A DNA stretch of 64,000 bases, from positions 62,001 through 126,000 of the forward strand of contig PGYR01000001.1 in assembly GCA_002839765.1 (NCBI GenBank). Direction: 5' to 3'. A model generated the notes under the pieces. It saw only the letters and a program-made list of their open reading frames with translations. It was not told the DNA's origin and searched no databases. How positions within the stretch are numbered: position 1 is the stretch's first letter; every line of letters begins with the position of its first letter. Positions 8,956-17,555 of the stretch are shown here, in pieces. The DNA is from Ignavibacteriae bacterium HGW-Ignavibacteriae-4 (GTDB lineage Bacteria > Bacteroidota > Ignavibacteria > Kapaibacteriales > UBA2268). A program made the translations under genes and the position numbers.

Positions 8956-9450
8956 TTAGTTCTTAGGTAATTTTTCTATTTGATCTTTAGCCAGCTTTAA
9001 ATGGCTGTCTTTGTCTAACTTAATTTCCAATATCTTTTCAGTAGCAGTAACAACTAAATCAGCAACTTCATTTCTTAGCTCACTAATAGCATCATTTTTG
9101 CTTCTTTCTATTTCTCTCTTGGCTTCTTCGATTTTTTGTTGTTTACTCATTTCAGCTTCTTCATTTGCTTTTTGAATATTCTGTTCAGCCAAATTTCTAG
9201 CTGAAGTTAATATTTTAGAAACTTCTTTTTGAGTATTATCTAACTTCTGTTGGCTTTCTGCCAATAATATCTGAGCTTTTTCATTCAAAGCATTTGCTTC
9301 ATCTATTGCATTCTGGATACCTTCTTCTCTACTTTGAAGAGATTTCTTCATAGCGGGGAAAGCAAACTTAGAAAGAATAAATAGCAAAATACTGAAGTTA
9401 ATTACAGACCAGAACAGTAGTCCTGGATTTACGTTCATTATATCTTGCAT
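8956..9450 (-). CDS. atpF: ATP synthase F0 b subunit
   Basis: 164 residues. One N-terminal membrane helix (about 8-29, LLFWSVINFSILLFILSKFA) followed by a long charged, Ala/Glu/Lys/Gln-rich helix that forms the peripheral stalk dimer. Only one b-type gene is present, so a homodimer is expected. It is preceded by a perfect hairpin with a T run lying between atpE and this gene, which should lower read-through relative to atpE. Confidence 0.95.
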   Translation of the reverse strand: MQDIMNVNPGLLFWSVINFSILLFILSKFAFPAMKKSLQSREEGIQNAIDEANALNEKAQILLAESQQKLDNTQKEVSKILTSARNLAEQNIQKANEEAEMSKQQKIEEAKREIERSKNDAISELRNEVADLVVTATEKILEIKLDKDSHLKLAKDQIEKLPKN

Positions 9451-9480
9451 CTAAATACCATAGTTATATTTTATTCTTTT

Positions 9481-9511
9481 AAAAAAAGGAACTCCCAATA
9501 TTGGGAGTTCC
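9481..9511 (-). terminator. Perfect hairpin plus T run between atpE and atpF
   Basis: A 24-base perfect inverted repeat (positions 9488-9511; arms GGAACTCCCAAT/ATTGGGAGTTCC) is followed on the minus strand by seven T residues (9481-9487). It has the form of a strong intrinsic terminator, yet stands inside the operon 10 bases after the atpE stop and about 30 bases before the atpF start. It probably terminates a fraction of transcripts or protects the 3' end of an atpB-atpE message. Confidence 0.85.
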
Positions 9512-9521
9512 AAAATTACAA

Positions 9522-9740
9522 TTACAATGCCATCAACAAACAAATAACCAAAGCGAAAAATGCAACACCCTCAATAAGTGCCGCTGCAATAATCATAGTT
9601 GTTCTAAGATCGCCTGCTGCTTCAGGTTGACGACCAGCAGCTTCTAAAGCTGATGCTGCTAAACGACCAATACCTAATCCTGCACCAAGAACAGATATAC
9701 CTGCACCTAATCCTGCACCGAATAATCCTAATCCTTCCAT
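9522..9740 (-). CDS. atpE: ATP synthase F0 c subunit
   Basis: 72 residues, two transmembrane helices joined by the polar loop GRQPEAAGDL. The ion-binding carboxylate is Glu57 in ALIEGVAFF. The residue after the Glu is Gly, not Ser or Thr, and helix 1 (GAGISVLGAGLGIGRLAAS) has no Gln at the Na+ ligand position, so the ring should be H+-coupled; this is inference from known Na+-binding c subunits. Helix 1 is glycine-rich as needed for tight ring packing. A terminator-like hairpin directly after the gene may help raise c-subunit output above that of single-copy subunits. Confidence 0.97.
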   Translation of the reverse strand: MEGLGLFGAGLGAGISVLGAGLGIGRLAASALEAAGRQPEAAGDLRTTMIIAAALIEGVAFFALVICLLMAL

Positions 9741-9798
9741 TTAATGACCTCTAATATATATTTGAATGAAAAATAATAATTGTTTCTAATTAATAATC

Positions 9799-10806
9799 TT
9801 AATGTGCGTGTTCATGACTATGTTCACCAATAGCTAATCCAACGAATATAGCAGTTAACATAGTGAATATATATGCTTGTAAGAACGCAACAAGCAATTC
9901 AAGTAAATTAATAAACGTAGCAAACCCTACTATTGGTACAGCAACAAAATATGATTGAAATAAGAATAGTAAACCCATTAATGAAAACAATACTGTGTGA
10001 CCTGCTACCATATTTGCAAAAAGTCGTATTGTTAACGAAAAAGGTTTAATAAACATAGAAGCAATTTCAATTGGTATCATAAGAATACCTAACCACCAAG
10101 GTGCCCCACCTAATAAGTGATGAAACCATGCCTTAATTCCAGACTCTTTTATTGCAGTATAGTTTATAACAAAAAAAGCAGTAATAGCTAATGCTGCTGT
10201 TACACCAATAGTTCCAGTTGCTGTGTGTCCACCTGGTAATAATCCAATTAAATTTAATACAAGAATAAACATAAATAGAACTAAGAAATAAGGAAGTAAT
10301 CTAACACCAGCATTACCTGCTATATTAGGTTGAACGACATCATCTCTTATGAATACAACTATTGATTCTAGCAAATTATGTATTCCACTAGGAGCTTTTT
10401 CACCAGATTTCTTTGCTTTCTTAGACGCTGTGAAAAATAGAACTAATAATAATATCATTGCCATCCATTGGAAAGCAACCATATTAGTAATAGATAAGTT
10501 TAAATCTGGTGCTTCATGATTAGATGCGCGTACTATGTGATGGTGCACCATAACATAGTCTCCTGAATCTTCCATACTTGAGCGGTTACCATAGAAATGG
10601 AATTGACCTTTATCATAAAGTATAACAGGAAGTATATCTGCATGCCAAATTCCATAACTAAACTCTTCATGATCACCTAAATCATTTAAAATTTGTGTTA
10701 CAGGACTCGCTTCTTTGTGAACTGTTTCTTCCATTTCATGTTTTAATGAATCAACTTCGGTAGTCAATTCATGTTTTAAAGTTTCTGTATTTTCAATTGC
10801 TGACAT
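9799..10806 (-). CDS. atpB: ATP synthase F0 a subunit
   Basis: 335 residues, longer than the roughly 270 of E. coli because of a 100-residue polar N-terminal region rich in His, Glu and Lys, as in other Bacteroidota-group a subunits. The essential stator Arg261 lies in FSLTIRLFANMVAGH within the penultimate helix region. Several transmembrane segments run from about residue 108 onward. The protein ends with a His-rich tail GEHSHEHAH. It lies between the small AtpI-position gene and atpE. Confidence 0.97.
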   Translation of the reverse strand: MSAIENTETLKHELTTEVDSLKHEMEETVHKEASPVTQILNDLGDHEEFSYGIWHADILPVILYDKGQFHFYGNRSSMEDSGDYVMVHHHIVRASNHEAPDLNLSITNMVAFQWMAMILLLVLFFTASKKAKKSGEKAPSGIHNLLESIVVFIRDDVVQPNIAGNAGVRLLPYFLVLFMFILVLNLIGLLPGGHTATGTIGVTAALAITAFFVINYTAIKESGIKAWFHHLLGGAPWWLGILMIPIEIASMFIKPFSLTIRLFANMVAGHTVLFSLMGLLFLFQSYFVAVPIVGFATFINLLELLVAFLQAYIFTMLTAIFVGLAIGEHSHEHAH

Positions 10807-10844
10807 TTAATTTGCTCAGTTGTTATTTTTTAGTTGCAAAACTA

Positions 10845-11126
10845 CTAAAACTTTTTTGTTTTATTGAGATATAAAACCTCGATAAACAAAAAAAATAAAT
10901 AAGAAATTATAAAACTAAGTAATAGAGGTATTTTATCCATTTCTATTAAAAATAATAAAATCAATAGTAATATGAAAAGTAAACTGAATTTGATAATAAC
11001 AGATGTCCAATAGAACATATTAAAATCTGACCAATCCTTTTTTCTTAAACTATACTTAATAGTAAATATTGAATAAAAAAAACCTAATAAACTAAGTACA
11101 ATTCCAAATATTATAGAGGTTAACAT
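10845..11126 (-). CDS. Small membrane protein in the AtpI/UncI position
   Basis: 93 residues with three to four hydrophobic segments (about 3-22, 38-62 and 67-88) and a lysine-rich tail. Sequence similarity to a named family is not obvious to me. Its place between the AtpZ-type gene (5-base gap) and atpB is where ATP synthase subunit I genes sit, and its size and topology match that group (assembly factor for the c ring, or Mg2+ handling). Function is assigned from position only. Confidence 0.72.
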   Translation of the reverse strand: MLTSIIFGIVLSLLGFFYSIFTIKYSLRKKDWSDFNMFYWTSVIIKFSLLFILLLILLFLIEMDKIPLLLSFIISYLFFLFIEVLYLNKTKKF

Positions 11127-11131
11127 TTATT

Positions 11132-11359
11132 TTATGGTTTTTTCTTTCTTAAAACTACCTTAAAGAACTTATAAAATGCTACTACAATTCCGAATAAAGA
11201 TAGTATTAAGATCCACATTGGAGAAGTATCGTACTTACCATCTAACCAATAACCTAATAAAGCAAATAGACTTACTGTAACAGCAAAATCAAGACCTAAT
11301 GTCATATAAGGTGACAGCTCTTGGATTATCTTAGCTCTATTTTGCTTATCTTTATTCAT
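11132..11359 (-). CDS. AtpZ/AtpI-family ATP synthase accessory protein
   Basis: 75 residues, two transmembrane helices (about 17-38 and 48-68) linked by GYWLDGKYDTSPMW. The LGYWLDGKY...P...ILSLFGIVVAFYKFFKVV pattern is that of the AtpZ/AtpI family (PF09527), small hairpin proteins encoded at the head of many atp operons and linked with c-ring assembly or Mg2+/Ca2+ transport. It is the first gene of this operon; a good promoter lies 34-64 bases upstream. Confidence 0.88.
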   Translation of the reverse strand: MNKDKQNRAKIIQELSPYMTLGLDFAVTVSLFALLGYWLDGKYDTSPMWILILSLFGIVVAFYKFFKVVLRKKKP

Positions 11360-11392
11360 AATAAGAACTTATAAATGCATTTTAAATAGCTT

Positions 11393-11423
11393 CAAAATTA
11401 GCTACTTTTATATCAAGTTCAAA
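11393..11423 (-). promoter_or_regulatory. Bacteroidota-type promoter of the atp operon
   Basis: On the minus strand, TTTG (11423-11420), 19 bases, then TAATTTTG (11400-11393) match the Bacteroidota -33/-7 consensus TTTG-N19-TAnnTTTG exactly. Initiation about 7 bases on would leave a leader of roughly 25-30 bases before the first atp gene at 11359. Confidence 0.7.
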
Positions 11424-11461
11424 ATAAATAGCTAAATAAATTATAAACATATACTATTACT

Positions 11462-12775
11462 TTATAAGCCATATTTATTAAGATAATTCAATATCTTATC
11501 AGTATATATGTTTTTTACTGATCCATACCATTTTTCAGGTGGTACAATCAACAAAGTACCGTAAGAAGGTGCATCAATAACATCAGTATTAGTTGTTGCT
11601 ATTTGTGATTCTTCTTCAGGTCTATAAGAATTGTCAATGTCATGAACTATGAATGTGCAAGGCACTTCGTAATACTTTTTTTCATCTATTGTTGTCAAAC
11701 CAATTAGAGATATTGGTAATTTAACTCTTATATTATATCCATTTTCAGTTAATGTTGACGATGCATTGATAGTTTGGCTAGCTTCTTTGACTTCTGCTTT
11801 ATCTTTGTCTGAAGTTCTTAACTGTACATAAGGCATCTTTTCAAAGAAATCACCTGGATATATAGCAATATTGAAGTAGCCATCTAATTTATCTTCAGAT
11901 AATTCAATTTTTCTATTTAGAAAATAATACACTTTATCTGTTTCTAAAGGTTTACTGTCAATCCAGATATCTACATAGTCACCAACGCAATCGTCGCAAT
12001 CTGGACTAACAACTTTATCATCTACTATATCAATAGAAAAGTAAACAAACTCACTGTCATATGAAGAACTTATTTTGAATGAAGCATCTTCTGCTCCCTT
12101 CCAATCAAAAGCACCTTTACTAACATATTTAACTTCATTATTATATATCTTATTTGAATAACCGTCATATATAATTTTTCCTCGAGGGTAAGAGGGTAGA
12201 GTTACAAAATCAATTTTATAATCTATATCACCAGATGAAGTTTTCATATATTTTTCATTATTCCTCAAAGTGACATAATTTCTATAGCTTTCCTTGGTGA
12301 ATTTCCCGTCTTTTTCAGTATTAAACTCATCTACTTTAATGAGATTTCCATTTTGAAAAGAATATCCCCAAATGGTCCAATTGAATTGCTTATGCTTTTG
12401 AGTTATATAACATATATTATCTCTAACTACTACTCCTATTTCAAGCGGTATTTCAAAGAATTCATATTTGAAACTCGCGACTTCCTTCAAATATCCCTCT
12501 ATATCAGCATACATAAATGCTCTTATGATTTTTCCTTTGTCACTTTTGTAACGAACAGAAAAAGCTACATCATAATAACCATCGCCAGTGAAATCTCCTA
12601 CATCCCAACCCCAAATTTGATATCCACCTTCAGGTGGTAATGCACTTTCCAAATCGGCAATTAGTTTATTGTCAAAATATTTTCGAATTTTATTTGCGAA
12701 TTGGTCAAATGTCATTCCTTGACTATAAGTAAGAATAGGCGAAAGGAAAATTAATACTAAAATGATTCTTTTCAT
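11462..12775 (-). CDS. Secreted protein with CBM9/DOMON-like domain
   Basis: 437 residues with a Sec signal peptide (about 1-18, ending TYSQ). The N-terminal half includes an FG-GAP/VCBS-like element, GWDVGDFTGDGYYDVAFSVR, resembling a calcium-binding loop. From about residue 215 the sequence reads like a carbohydrate-binding family 9 or DOMON-type sandwich (FDWKGAEDASFKISSSYDSE, VYFSIDIVDDKV, YVDIWIDSKPL). Two Cys pairs near CDDCVG could form a disulfide. There is no T9SS tail, so it probably stays periplasmic or is surface-anchored otherwise. It lies 25 bases downstream of the adenosine-kinase-like gene and may be co-transcribed with it and ddl. Confidence 0.75.
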   Translation of the reverse strand: MKRIILVLIFLSPILTYSQGMTFDQFANKIRKYFDNKLIADLESALPPEGGYQIWGWDVGDFTGDGYYDVAFSVRYKSDKGKIIRAFMYADIEGYLKEVASFKYEFFEIPLEIGVVVRDNICYITQKHKQFNWTIWGYSFQNGNLIKVDEFNTEKDGKFTKESYRNYVTLRNNEKYMKTSSGDIDYKIDFVTLPSYPRGKIIYDGYSNKIYNNEVKYVSKGAFDWKGAEDASFKISSSYDSEFVYFSIDIVDDKVVSPDCDDCVGDYVDIWIDSKPLETDKVYYFLNRKIELSEDKLDGYFNIAIYPGDFFEKMPYVQLRTSDKDKAEVKEASQTINASSTLTENGYNIRVKLPISLIGLTTIDEKKYYEVPCTFIVHDIDNSYRPEEESQIATTNTDVIDAPSYGTLLIVPPEKWYGSVKNIYTDKILNYLNKYGL

Positions 12776-12800
12776 GCTGTTTTTTTGAGATAGATTAATT

Positions 12801-13790
12801 TTATGAATAAATTTTTGAATATAATTTTGTGTGGCTTGATTTTAATCTTGCACCGTGCTGACTGACTACTTTACTTGCAGCCAGAGAAGCCAAATTACCA
12901 GCTTTTTCAATCGAACCGCCATATACTAAGCCATAGAAGAAACCACCAGCATACATGTCTCCAGCCCCAGTACTATCTACAGGTTTCGCTTTGTAAGATG
13001 GTATCTCGTATTGTTCCCCTTCCCAAGATATAATCGAACCATTAGCACTTTTAGTAAATGCAATATTTTTGAATGATTTTTCAAGTGAGCTTAAAGCTTT
13101 CTCTGGATTATTAGCTCCAGTAAATGCCATACCTTCAGTTTCATTACAGAAAATCAAATCAGATAATAAAGCTATTTCATTCAGTCTGTCTTTGAATAAA
13201 TCAATTATGAATTTATCTGAAAAAGTTAATGCTATTTTGGTATCATATTTCTTAGCTACATGACAAGCATGTAATACTGCTTCGTATCCAATATCATCAG
13301 TTAATTTGTAACCTTCTATATATAACCATTCTGATCTTTTAATAAGATCATCAGATACGAAATCCTTTTTGTAATTCTGAGTTGCACCTAATGAAGTTAA
13401 CATTGTGCGTTCTGAATCAGGTGTAATGAGGACTAGACATCTACCAGTATGATCATCATCATCAATAGGAGCGTCTAAGATAATTCCCAAGTCCTGAAAT
13501 TCATCGACATAGAAAACACCATCTTCATCTTCACCAATCATTGTCTTATAAGCTGCCTTACCACCGAAACTAGAAAAAGCAATTATAGTGTTCGCCGCAG
13601 AACCTCCACTCGAAACGTACTTAGTTCTATTACCCATCATTTTTAGAACAGTCTCTTGCACATCATCAACAACTAAAGTCATTGTACCTTTTTCTAATCC
13701 TAAATCGATAATCTCTTTGTCAGTAACTTCGAATTGCATATCGACTAATGCATTACCTATTCCACATAGTTTTATATCTTTGTTCATCAT
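12801..13790 (-). CDS. PfkB-family sugar/nucleoside kinase, adenosine-kinase-like
   Basis: 329 residues, ribokinase fold. Substrate-side features GIGNALVDMQFEV and SSGGSAANT (61-68) and the anion-hole/catalytic motif DSTGAGDMYAGG with catalytic Asp278 are clear. The GNALVD and GGSAANTI signatures are those of the bacterial adenosine-kinase-like PfkB group, so nucleoside phosphorylation is the best guess, but ribokinase-type substrates cannot be excluded. Two consecutive ATG codons begin the gene; either can serve. It starts one base from the ddl stop, so the two are in one transcript. Confidence 0.85.
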   Translation of the reverse strand: MMNKDIKLCGIGNALVDMQFEVTDKEIIDLGLEKGTMTLVVDDVQETVLKMMGNRTKYVSSGGSAANTIIAFSSFGGKAAYKTMIGEDEDGVFYVDEFQDLGIILDAPIDDDDHTGRCLVLITPDSERTMLTSLGATQNYKKDFVSDDLIKRSEWLYIEGYKLTDDIGYEAVLHACHVAKKYDTKIALTFSDKFIIDLFKDRLNEIALLSDLIFCNETEGMAFTGANNPEKALSSLEKSFKNIAFTKSANGSIISWEGEQYEIPSYKAKPVDSTGAGDMYAGGFFYGLVYGGSIEKAGNLASLAASKVVSQHGARLKSSHTKLYSKIYS

Positions 13791-13791
13791 T

Positions 13792-14829
13792 TTATTTTCC
13801 TCTTTTAAAGCTTTCTATTCCAAGCTTAATTAATTTTTCACACAAATCATCAAATTCTATTCCAGTGCTTTTAGCAGCCATAGGGAAGAGTGACAATTCT
13901 GTGAACCCAGGTATCGTGTTAACTTCTAGACAGAAAATCTGACCTTCAGGCGTAACTCTCAAATCTACACGGCAATAATCACTTATACCGCAAGCAGCGG
14001 CTGCATCCAATGAAATACTTTGTGAAAATGCAAATACATGATCTTCTAGTTCCGCTGGGCAAATATACTCTGTTTTCCCTTTCGTATATTTATGAATGAA
14101 ATCATAATATCCCTCATCGGGTTTAATTTCAATCACTGGAAGTGCTTCGTGGTCTAATATTGCAACAGTTATCTCTTTACCTGGTATATAAGTCTCTAAT
14201 AATATCTCGTGCGAGAATTCTGAAGCTAATTTGATCGCTTCTGAAAGATCATCTAGATTACCATCTTGAATAACTGTAACACCTACAGCCGAACCTTGAT
14301 TGATTGGTTTTACTACGATTGCTCTTCCTAGTTCACGTCTAATAGACTCGAGCAAATCCAAATCACCTATACTATCCTTATCTACAACAGACCAAGGTGG
14401 GGTAGGAACACCAGCTTGAGCAAATAGCATTTTACTAGTCATTTTATCCATTGATAGGGAAGAGGATTTGACTCCAGAGCCAGTATAAGGTATTCCTCTT
14501 AATTCAAGAAGTGATTGTACCAGTCCATCTTCGCCATTTTCACCATGGAGTAATAAAAATACACAATCAACACCATCAAATATATCGGAATTAATACAGT
14601 TGATTAATTCACGTCTGTCATATTTACTTAGCTCTTCTATGCCAATAGGGGAGTTACTGATTTCTAAAGAATTGATATCGAATACACCTTTAACTCCTTG
14701 GGCAGGATCAACGGCAATTACTTCATGTCCTTTTCTGATTAGTGCATTATATATTGCTTTACCACCAAAAAGTGAGATGTTTCTTTCGGGAGAGATGCCC
14801 CCCATAACTACTGCTATTTTCATTTTCAA
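13792..14829 (-). CDS. ddl: D-alanine--D-alanine ligase
   Basis: 345 residues, normal length, ATP-grasp. It joins two D-Ala for peptidoglycan precursors in the cytoplasm. The N terminus MKMKIAVVMGGISPERNISL, the substrate loop IPYTGSGVKSSSLSMDK, the ATP-grasp lysine region VVKPINQGSAVGV and the Mg2+/second-D-Ala motif EVNTIPGFTELSLFP are all present. First gene of a minus-strand run with the adenosine-kinase-like gene and the CBM9-like gene. A -7 box TAATTTTG lies about 35 bases upstream. Confidence 0.97.
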   Translation of the reverse strand: MKMKIAVVMGGISPERNISLFGGKAIYNALIRKGHEVIAVDPAQGVKGVFDINSLEISNSPIGIEELSKYDRRELINCINSDIFDGVDCVFLLLHGENGEDGLVQSLLELRGIPYTGSGVKSSSLSMDKMTSKMLFAQAGVPTPPWSVVDKDSIGDLDLLESIRRELGRAIVVKPINQGSAVGVTVIQDGNLDDLSEAIKLASEFSHEILLETYIPGKEITVAILDHEALPVIEIKPDEGYYDFIHKYTKGKTEYICPAELEDHVFAFSQSISLDAAAACGISDYCRVDLRVTPEGQIFCLEVNTIPGFTELSLFPMAAKSTGIEFDDLCEKLIKLGIESFKRGK

Positions 14830-14861
14830 CTATATTAAATTAATTATATAACTTTAGATTA

Positions 14862-14869
14862 CAAAATTA
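14862..14869 (-). promoter_or_regulatory. Candidate -7 box upstream of ddl
   Basis: TAATTTTG on the minus strand fits the TAnnTTTG element and is identical to the atp promoter -7 box. No clear TTTG stands 18-19 bases upstream, so support is partial. Confidence 0.4.
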
Positions 14870-14935
14870 GTAAAGCTAATGACCATTTCTATAATTAGTT
14901 GAAAATTTATGTGATTGTAGTTGGACTTTGATGAG

Positions 14936-16189
14936 TTATTCTTTCACAAATTTGTTAGTGATTTTCTGATTGTTGGTTAGTATCAGCTCTAGTATATAGG
15001 TGCCTGTTGGATAAGATTTGAGATTTATATTCATTTGACCCGAATAGTTATCCTTTCTATTTTCTACTATATTGCCTTTTATATCACTGATAGCATAGCC
15101 GATAGCTTGCTTGCCTTGTAGGTCAATAGTAAGTTGATTGCTAGCTGGGTTAGGGTATATGTTAACTAGGTCATTTTCGTTCGTTTCTACACTCGTTGTT
15201 GTTTCGTTGAACTTGATTAGTCCTTCACTAGTACCAATCCATATATTGTTTTTAGAGTCAATGGCTAATGATAGTAAAGTTAGTAATTCATTTCCTGAAA
15301 TATTAAATGCATTATCAATACTGTACTCTATCCAATCTGTACCATTATATTTGTAAAGACTAATTGGAGTTGAACCATTAAATTTAGCTGTAATAGTCCA
15401 AACATTATTATTCTTATCAACCTTAGAGTCTTTCAAAAATATATTTTCTTTTCCTAATGGGGAATTTTTGTTATCAAAGTAAATCCAATTTCTGTCTTGT
15501 ATATTGTAATTTAGTAAAACACATTCTAGTCCAGTTCCAAGCCAAATATTATTATTCATATCCAATGAAATTGAATTAATACCAATTCGAGGGTTTTCTT
15601 TGAATAAACTGTCAAGAGAATCTAACTTAGATCCATCATAACTATATAATGCACTTGTATAACCGTCTATAGCAAACCATAAATTTTCATTTATATCAAT
15701 CAATAATTCAGTTGGATAATTTGGTCCACCGACTTGACCATTATATATCTCTTTTACTTTATCACCTTCTTTAGCATAAACATTAACTTGATTTACAAAA
15801 TAAAGAACACCATTCTCATCGAATACAAATTTATCGCATTTTATGTTTTCTTCTACAATTTCAAAATTCATAACATTCTCTTTGAATTCGAATATATGAT
15901 TACTTGAAACATATACTGAACTATCTTTCCCAATACTAATATGAGTAAACCCATAAGTCAAATTTGAATTACTTTGATTAAATTCGTGCCAACTATCTTG
16001 ACTTTGATTATACATAAAAATAGAATTCTTGGTATGAATCCAGAGATTATCATTCGAATCAACTACCAAATTGTCAATATAATCTACAGGTAAGTTTGAA
16101 TTTTCTGTTGTAAATATTTCCCAAGATTGAGCATAAGTAGTTGTTAGAGTTGAAATTGATATTATTAATATAATTAATAACTTTTTCAT
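14936..16189 (-). CDS. Secreted propeller protein with T9SS type A sorting domain
   Basis: 417 residues. Signal peptide about 1-20, ending TYAQ. The body holds repeats with the two-component-regulator-propeller pattern D-x-N-x-N-x-W-I/F (VDSNDNLWIHT, IDINENLWFAI, LDMNNNIWLGT, VDKNNNVWTI, IDSKNNIWIGT), about one per 45-60 residues, predicting a beta propeller. The final 75 residues start VNIYPNPASNQLTI and contain YPTGTYIL, a standard T9SS type A sorting domain, so the protein should be secreted across the outer membrane and cleaved or anchored. No enzyme motif is visible. Separate from ddl by about 105 bases. Confidence 0.9.
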   Translation of the reverse strand: MKKLLIILIISISTLTTTYAQSWEIFTTENSNLPVDYIDNLVVDSNDNLWIHTKNSIFMYNQSQDSWHEFNQSNSNLTYGFTHISIGKDSSVYVSSNHIFEFKENVMNFEIVEENIKCDKFVFDENGVLYFVNQVNVYAKEGDKVKEIYNGQVGGPNYPTELLIDINENLWFAIDGYTSALYSYDGSKLDSLDSLFKENPRIGINSISLDMNNNIWLGTGLECVLLNYNIQDRNWIYFDNKNSPLGKENIFLKDSKVDKNNNVWTITAKFNGSTPISLYKYNGTDWIEYSIDNAFNISGNELLTLLSLAIDSKNNIWIGTSEGLIKFNETTTSVETNENDLVNIYPNPASNQLTIDLQGKQAIGYAISDIKGNIVENRKDNYSGQMNINLKSYPTGTYILELILTNNQKITNKFVKE

Positions 16190-16328
16190 TGATACACCTG
16201 TAAAGTTTAATCAAATAGCTTAATACAAAAATAATTAATAATTCATAGAATAAATATTCAAAACTAAGATTTAGAAACTTGTTTAAACAATGTGCAAAAT
16301 TCAATGCTATTTTTAAATAATAATTTAG

Positions 16329-16336
16329 TAATTTTG
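16329..16336 (+). promoter_or_regulatory. Candidate -7 box for carAB
   Basis: TAATTTTG matches TAnnTTTG. A TTTG is not seen at the proper upstream distance. Initiation about 7 bases downstream (near 16343) would place the start just before the structured leader of carA. Confidence 0.45.
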
Positions 16337-16343
16337 ATTTTAA

Positions 16344-16421
16344 TGAATGCACCAAGGAAATATTTCCTATTACCCGAATGATATCCAACCTAATAAGTGG
16401 ATGCCTTTCGGGTTTTTTTTT
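16344..16421 (+). promoter_or_regulatory. Structured carAB leader ending in an intrinsic terminator (attenuator candidate)
   Basis: The leader holds a small palindrome AGGAAATATTTCCT (16355-16368). It is followed by an outer stem ACCCGAA (16372-16378) with TTCGGGT (16407-16413), an inner stem ATCCA/TGGAT inside the loop, and nine T residues (16413-16421), 21 bases before the carA start. No plus-strand gene lies upstream that this terminator could serve, since the preceding gene runs the other way. It therefore probably controls carAB by termination and antitermination. The sensing signal is not identifiable: I see no leader peptide rich in Arg codons and no convincing PyrR site. Confidence 0.7.
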
Positions 16422-16442
16422 AAAAACTAAAAGCGTAACTAG

Positions 16443-17555
16443 ATGAAAAACAATAAAAAAGCATTGATAATGTTAGAAAATGGCTACTACGAATATGGTA
16501 GAGCATTTGCTAGTGAAGGTACAAATTTCTCGGAGTTTGTTTTCAATACTTCTATGACTGGCTACGAAGAAATATTAACTGACCCATCTTATAAAGGTCA
16601 GACTGTACTTTTTACGAACCCTTTGATCGGTAACTACGGAATAACAAATGAAGATTTCCAATCTGAAAAAATTCAAGCTGAGGGAATTTTAATACGTGAG
16701 TACTCAAGAATAGCTAGTAATCACCGTTCAAAAATAGACTTGGCTTCATATCTCGAAAAAACTAATACTTTTGGGATAGATAGAATAGATACAAGAGCAT
16801 TTACTAAAGTAATCAGACAATTTGGAGCAATGAAAGGCGGGATAACTACAGAAGTACTTGACCCAGTTGAGTTTCTAAAACAAGTAAAAGCATCACCATC
16901 AATTTCAGATGTTGATTTATACAAACAAGTTATTTCTGATAAAGTACAAGTATTTGAAGGAAATTCTTCAGTTAAAGAAAAAATAATAGCAGTTGATTTT
17001 GGAATCAAACGTAATATAATAAAAGACTTACAGTTTAAATTTAATAAAATATATCTAGTACCCTTTGATGATAATTTTGAAGCTAATATTGCTAATTTAG
17101 ACTATGATGGAGTTTTCCTATCAAATGGACCGGGTGACCCGAGAATAGTAAAAGGAATAGATAAATTTATTAAACAATTTGCTGAGAATAATATTCCTTT
17201 AATAGCAATATGCTTCGGTCATCAATTAATAGGTCAGGCCTTCGGGCTGAAAACGATTAAGTTACCTTTTGGTCACCACGGTGGCAATCACCCAGTAAAG
17301 TATTTCGACAATGGCAGAGTATATATAACTGCTCAAAACCATAATTATGCAATATCTAACGAGAGTCTTGACACCAGCAAGGATTGGGAAATGACATGGG
17401 TAAATCTATACGATCATACAGTTGAAGGAATGAAACATAAACACTTACCAATTAACTGTATTCAATTCCACCCAGAAGCATCGCCTGGACCAAGAGAAGC
17501 AAACGAAAAAGTATTTGAAGATTTTTATAAAACAGTAGCAAAACAGGATAAATAA
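16443..17555 (+). CDS. carA: Carbamoyl-phosphate synthase, small (glutaminase) subunit
   Basis: 370 residues, normal length. It releases ammonia from glutamine for carbamoyl phosphate, feeding pyrimidine and arginine synthesis. The N-terminal CarA domain ([33 protein letters not shown]) is followed by a class I glutamine amidotransferase domain. The triad is visible: Cys257 in AICFGHQ (Phe replaces the common Leu after Cys), His343 and Glu345 in FHPEASPGP. The ATG follows a structured leader with a terminator. Its TAA overlaps the carB ATG by one base. Confidence 0.98.
   Translation: MKNNKKALIMLENGYYEYGRAFASEGTNFSEFVFNTSMTGYEEILTDPSYKGQTVLFTNPLIGNYGITNEDFQSEKIQAEGILIREYSRIASNHRSKIDLASYLEKTNTFGIDRIDTRAFTKVIRQFGAMKGGITTEVLDPVEFLKQVKASPSISDVDLYKQVISDKVQVFEGNSSVKEKIIAVDFGIKRNIIKDLQFKFNKIYLVPFDDNFEANIANLDYDGVFLSNGPGDPRIVKGIDKFIKQFAENNIPLIAICFGHQLIGQAFGLKTIKLPFGHHGGNHPVKYFDNGRVYITAQNHNYAISNESLDTSKDWEMTWVNLYDHTVEGMKHKHLPINCIQFHPEASPGPREANEKVFEDFYKTVAKQDK

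Noticed and set aside
16074-16388. 104-codon minus-strand open frame upstream of the T9SS propeller gene
   Set aside because: It overlaps the 5' end of the clear propeller gene in another frame and crosses the carA leader terminator; the product is low-complexity Asn/Ile/Tyr.
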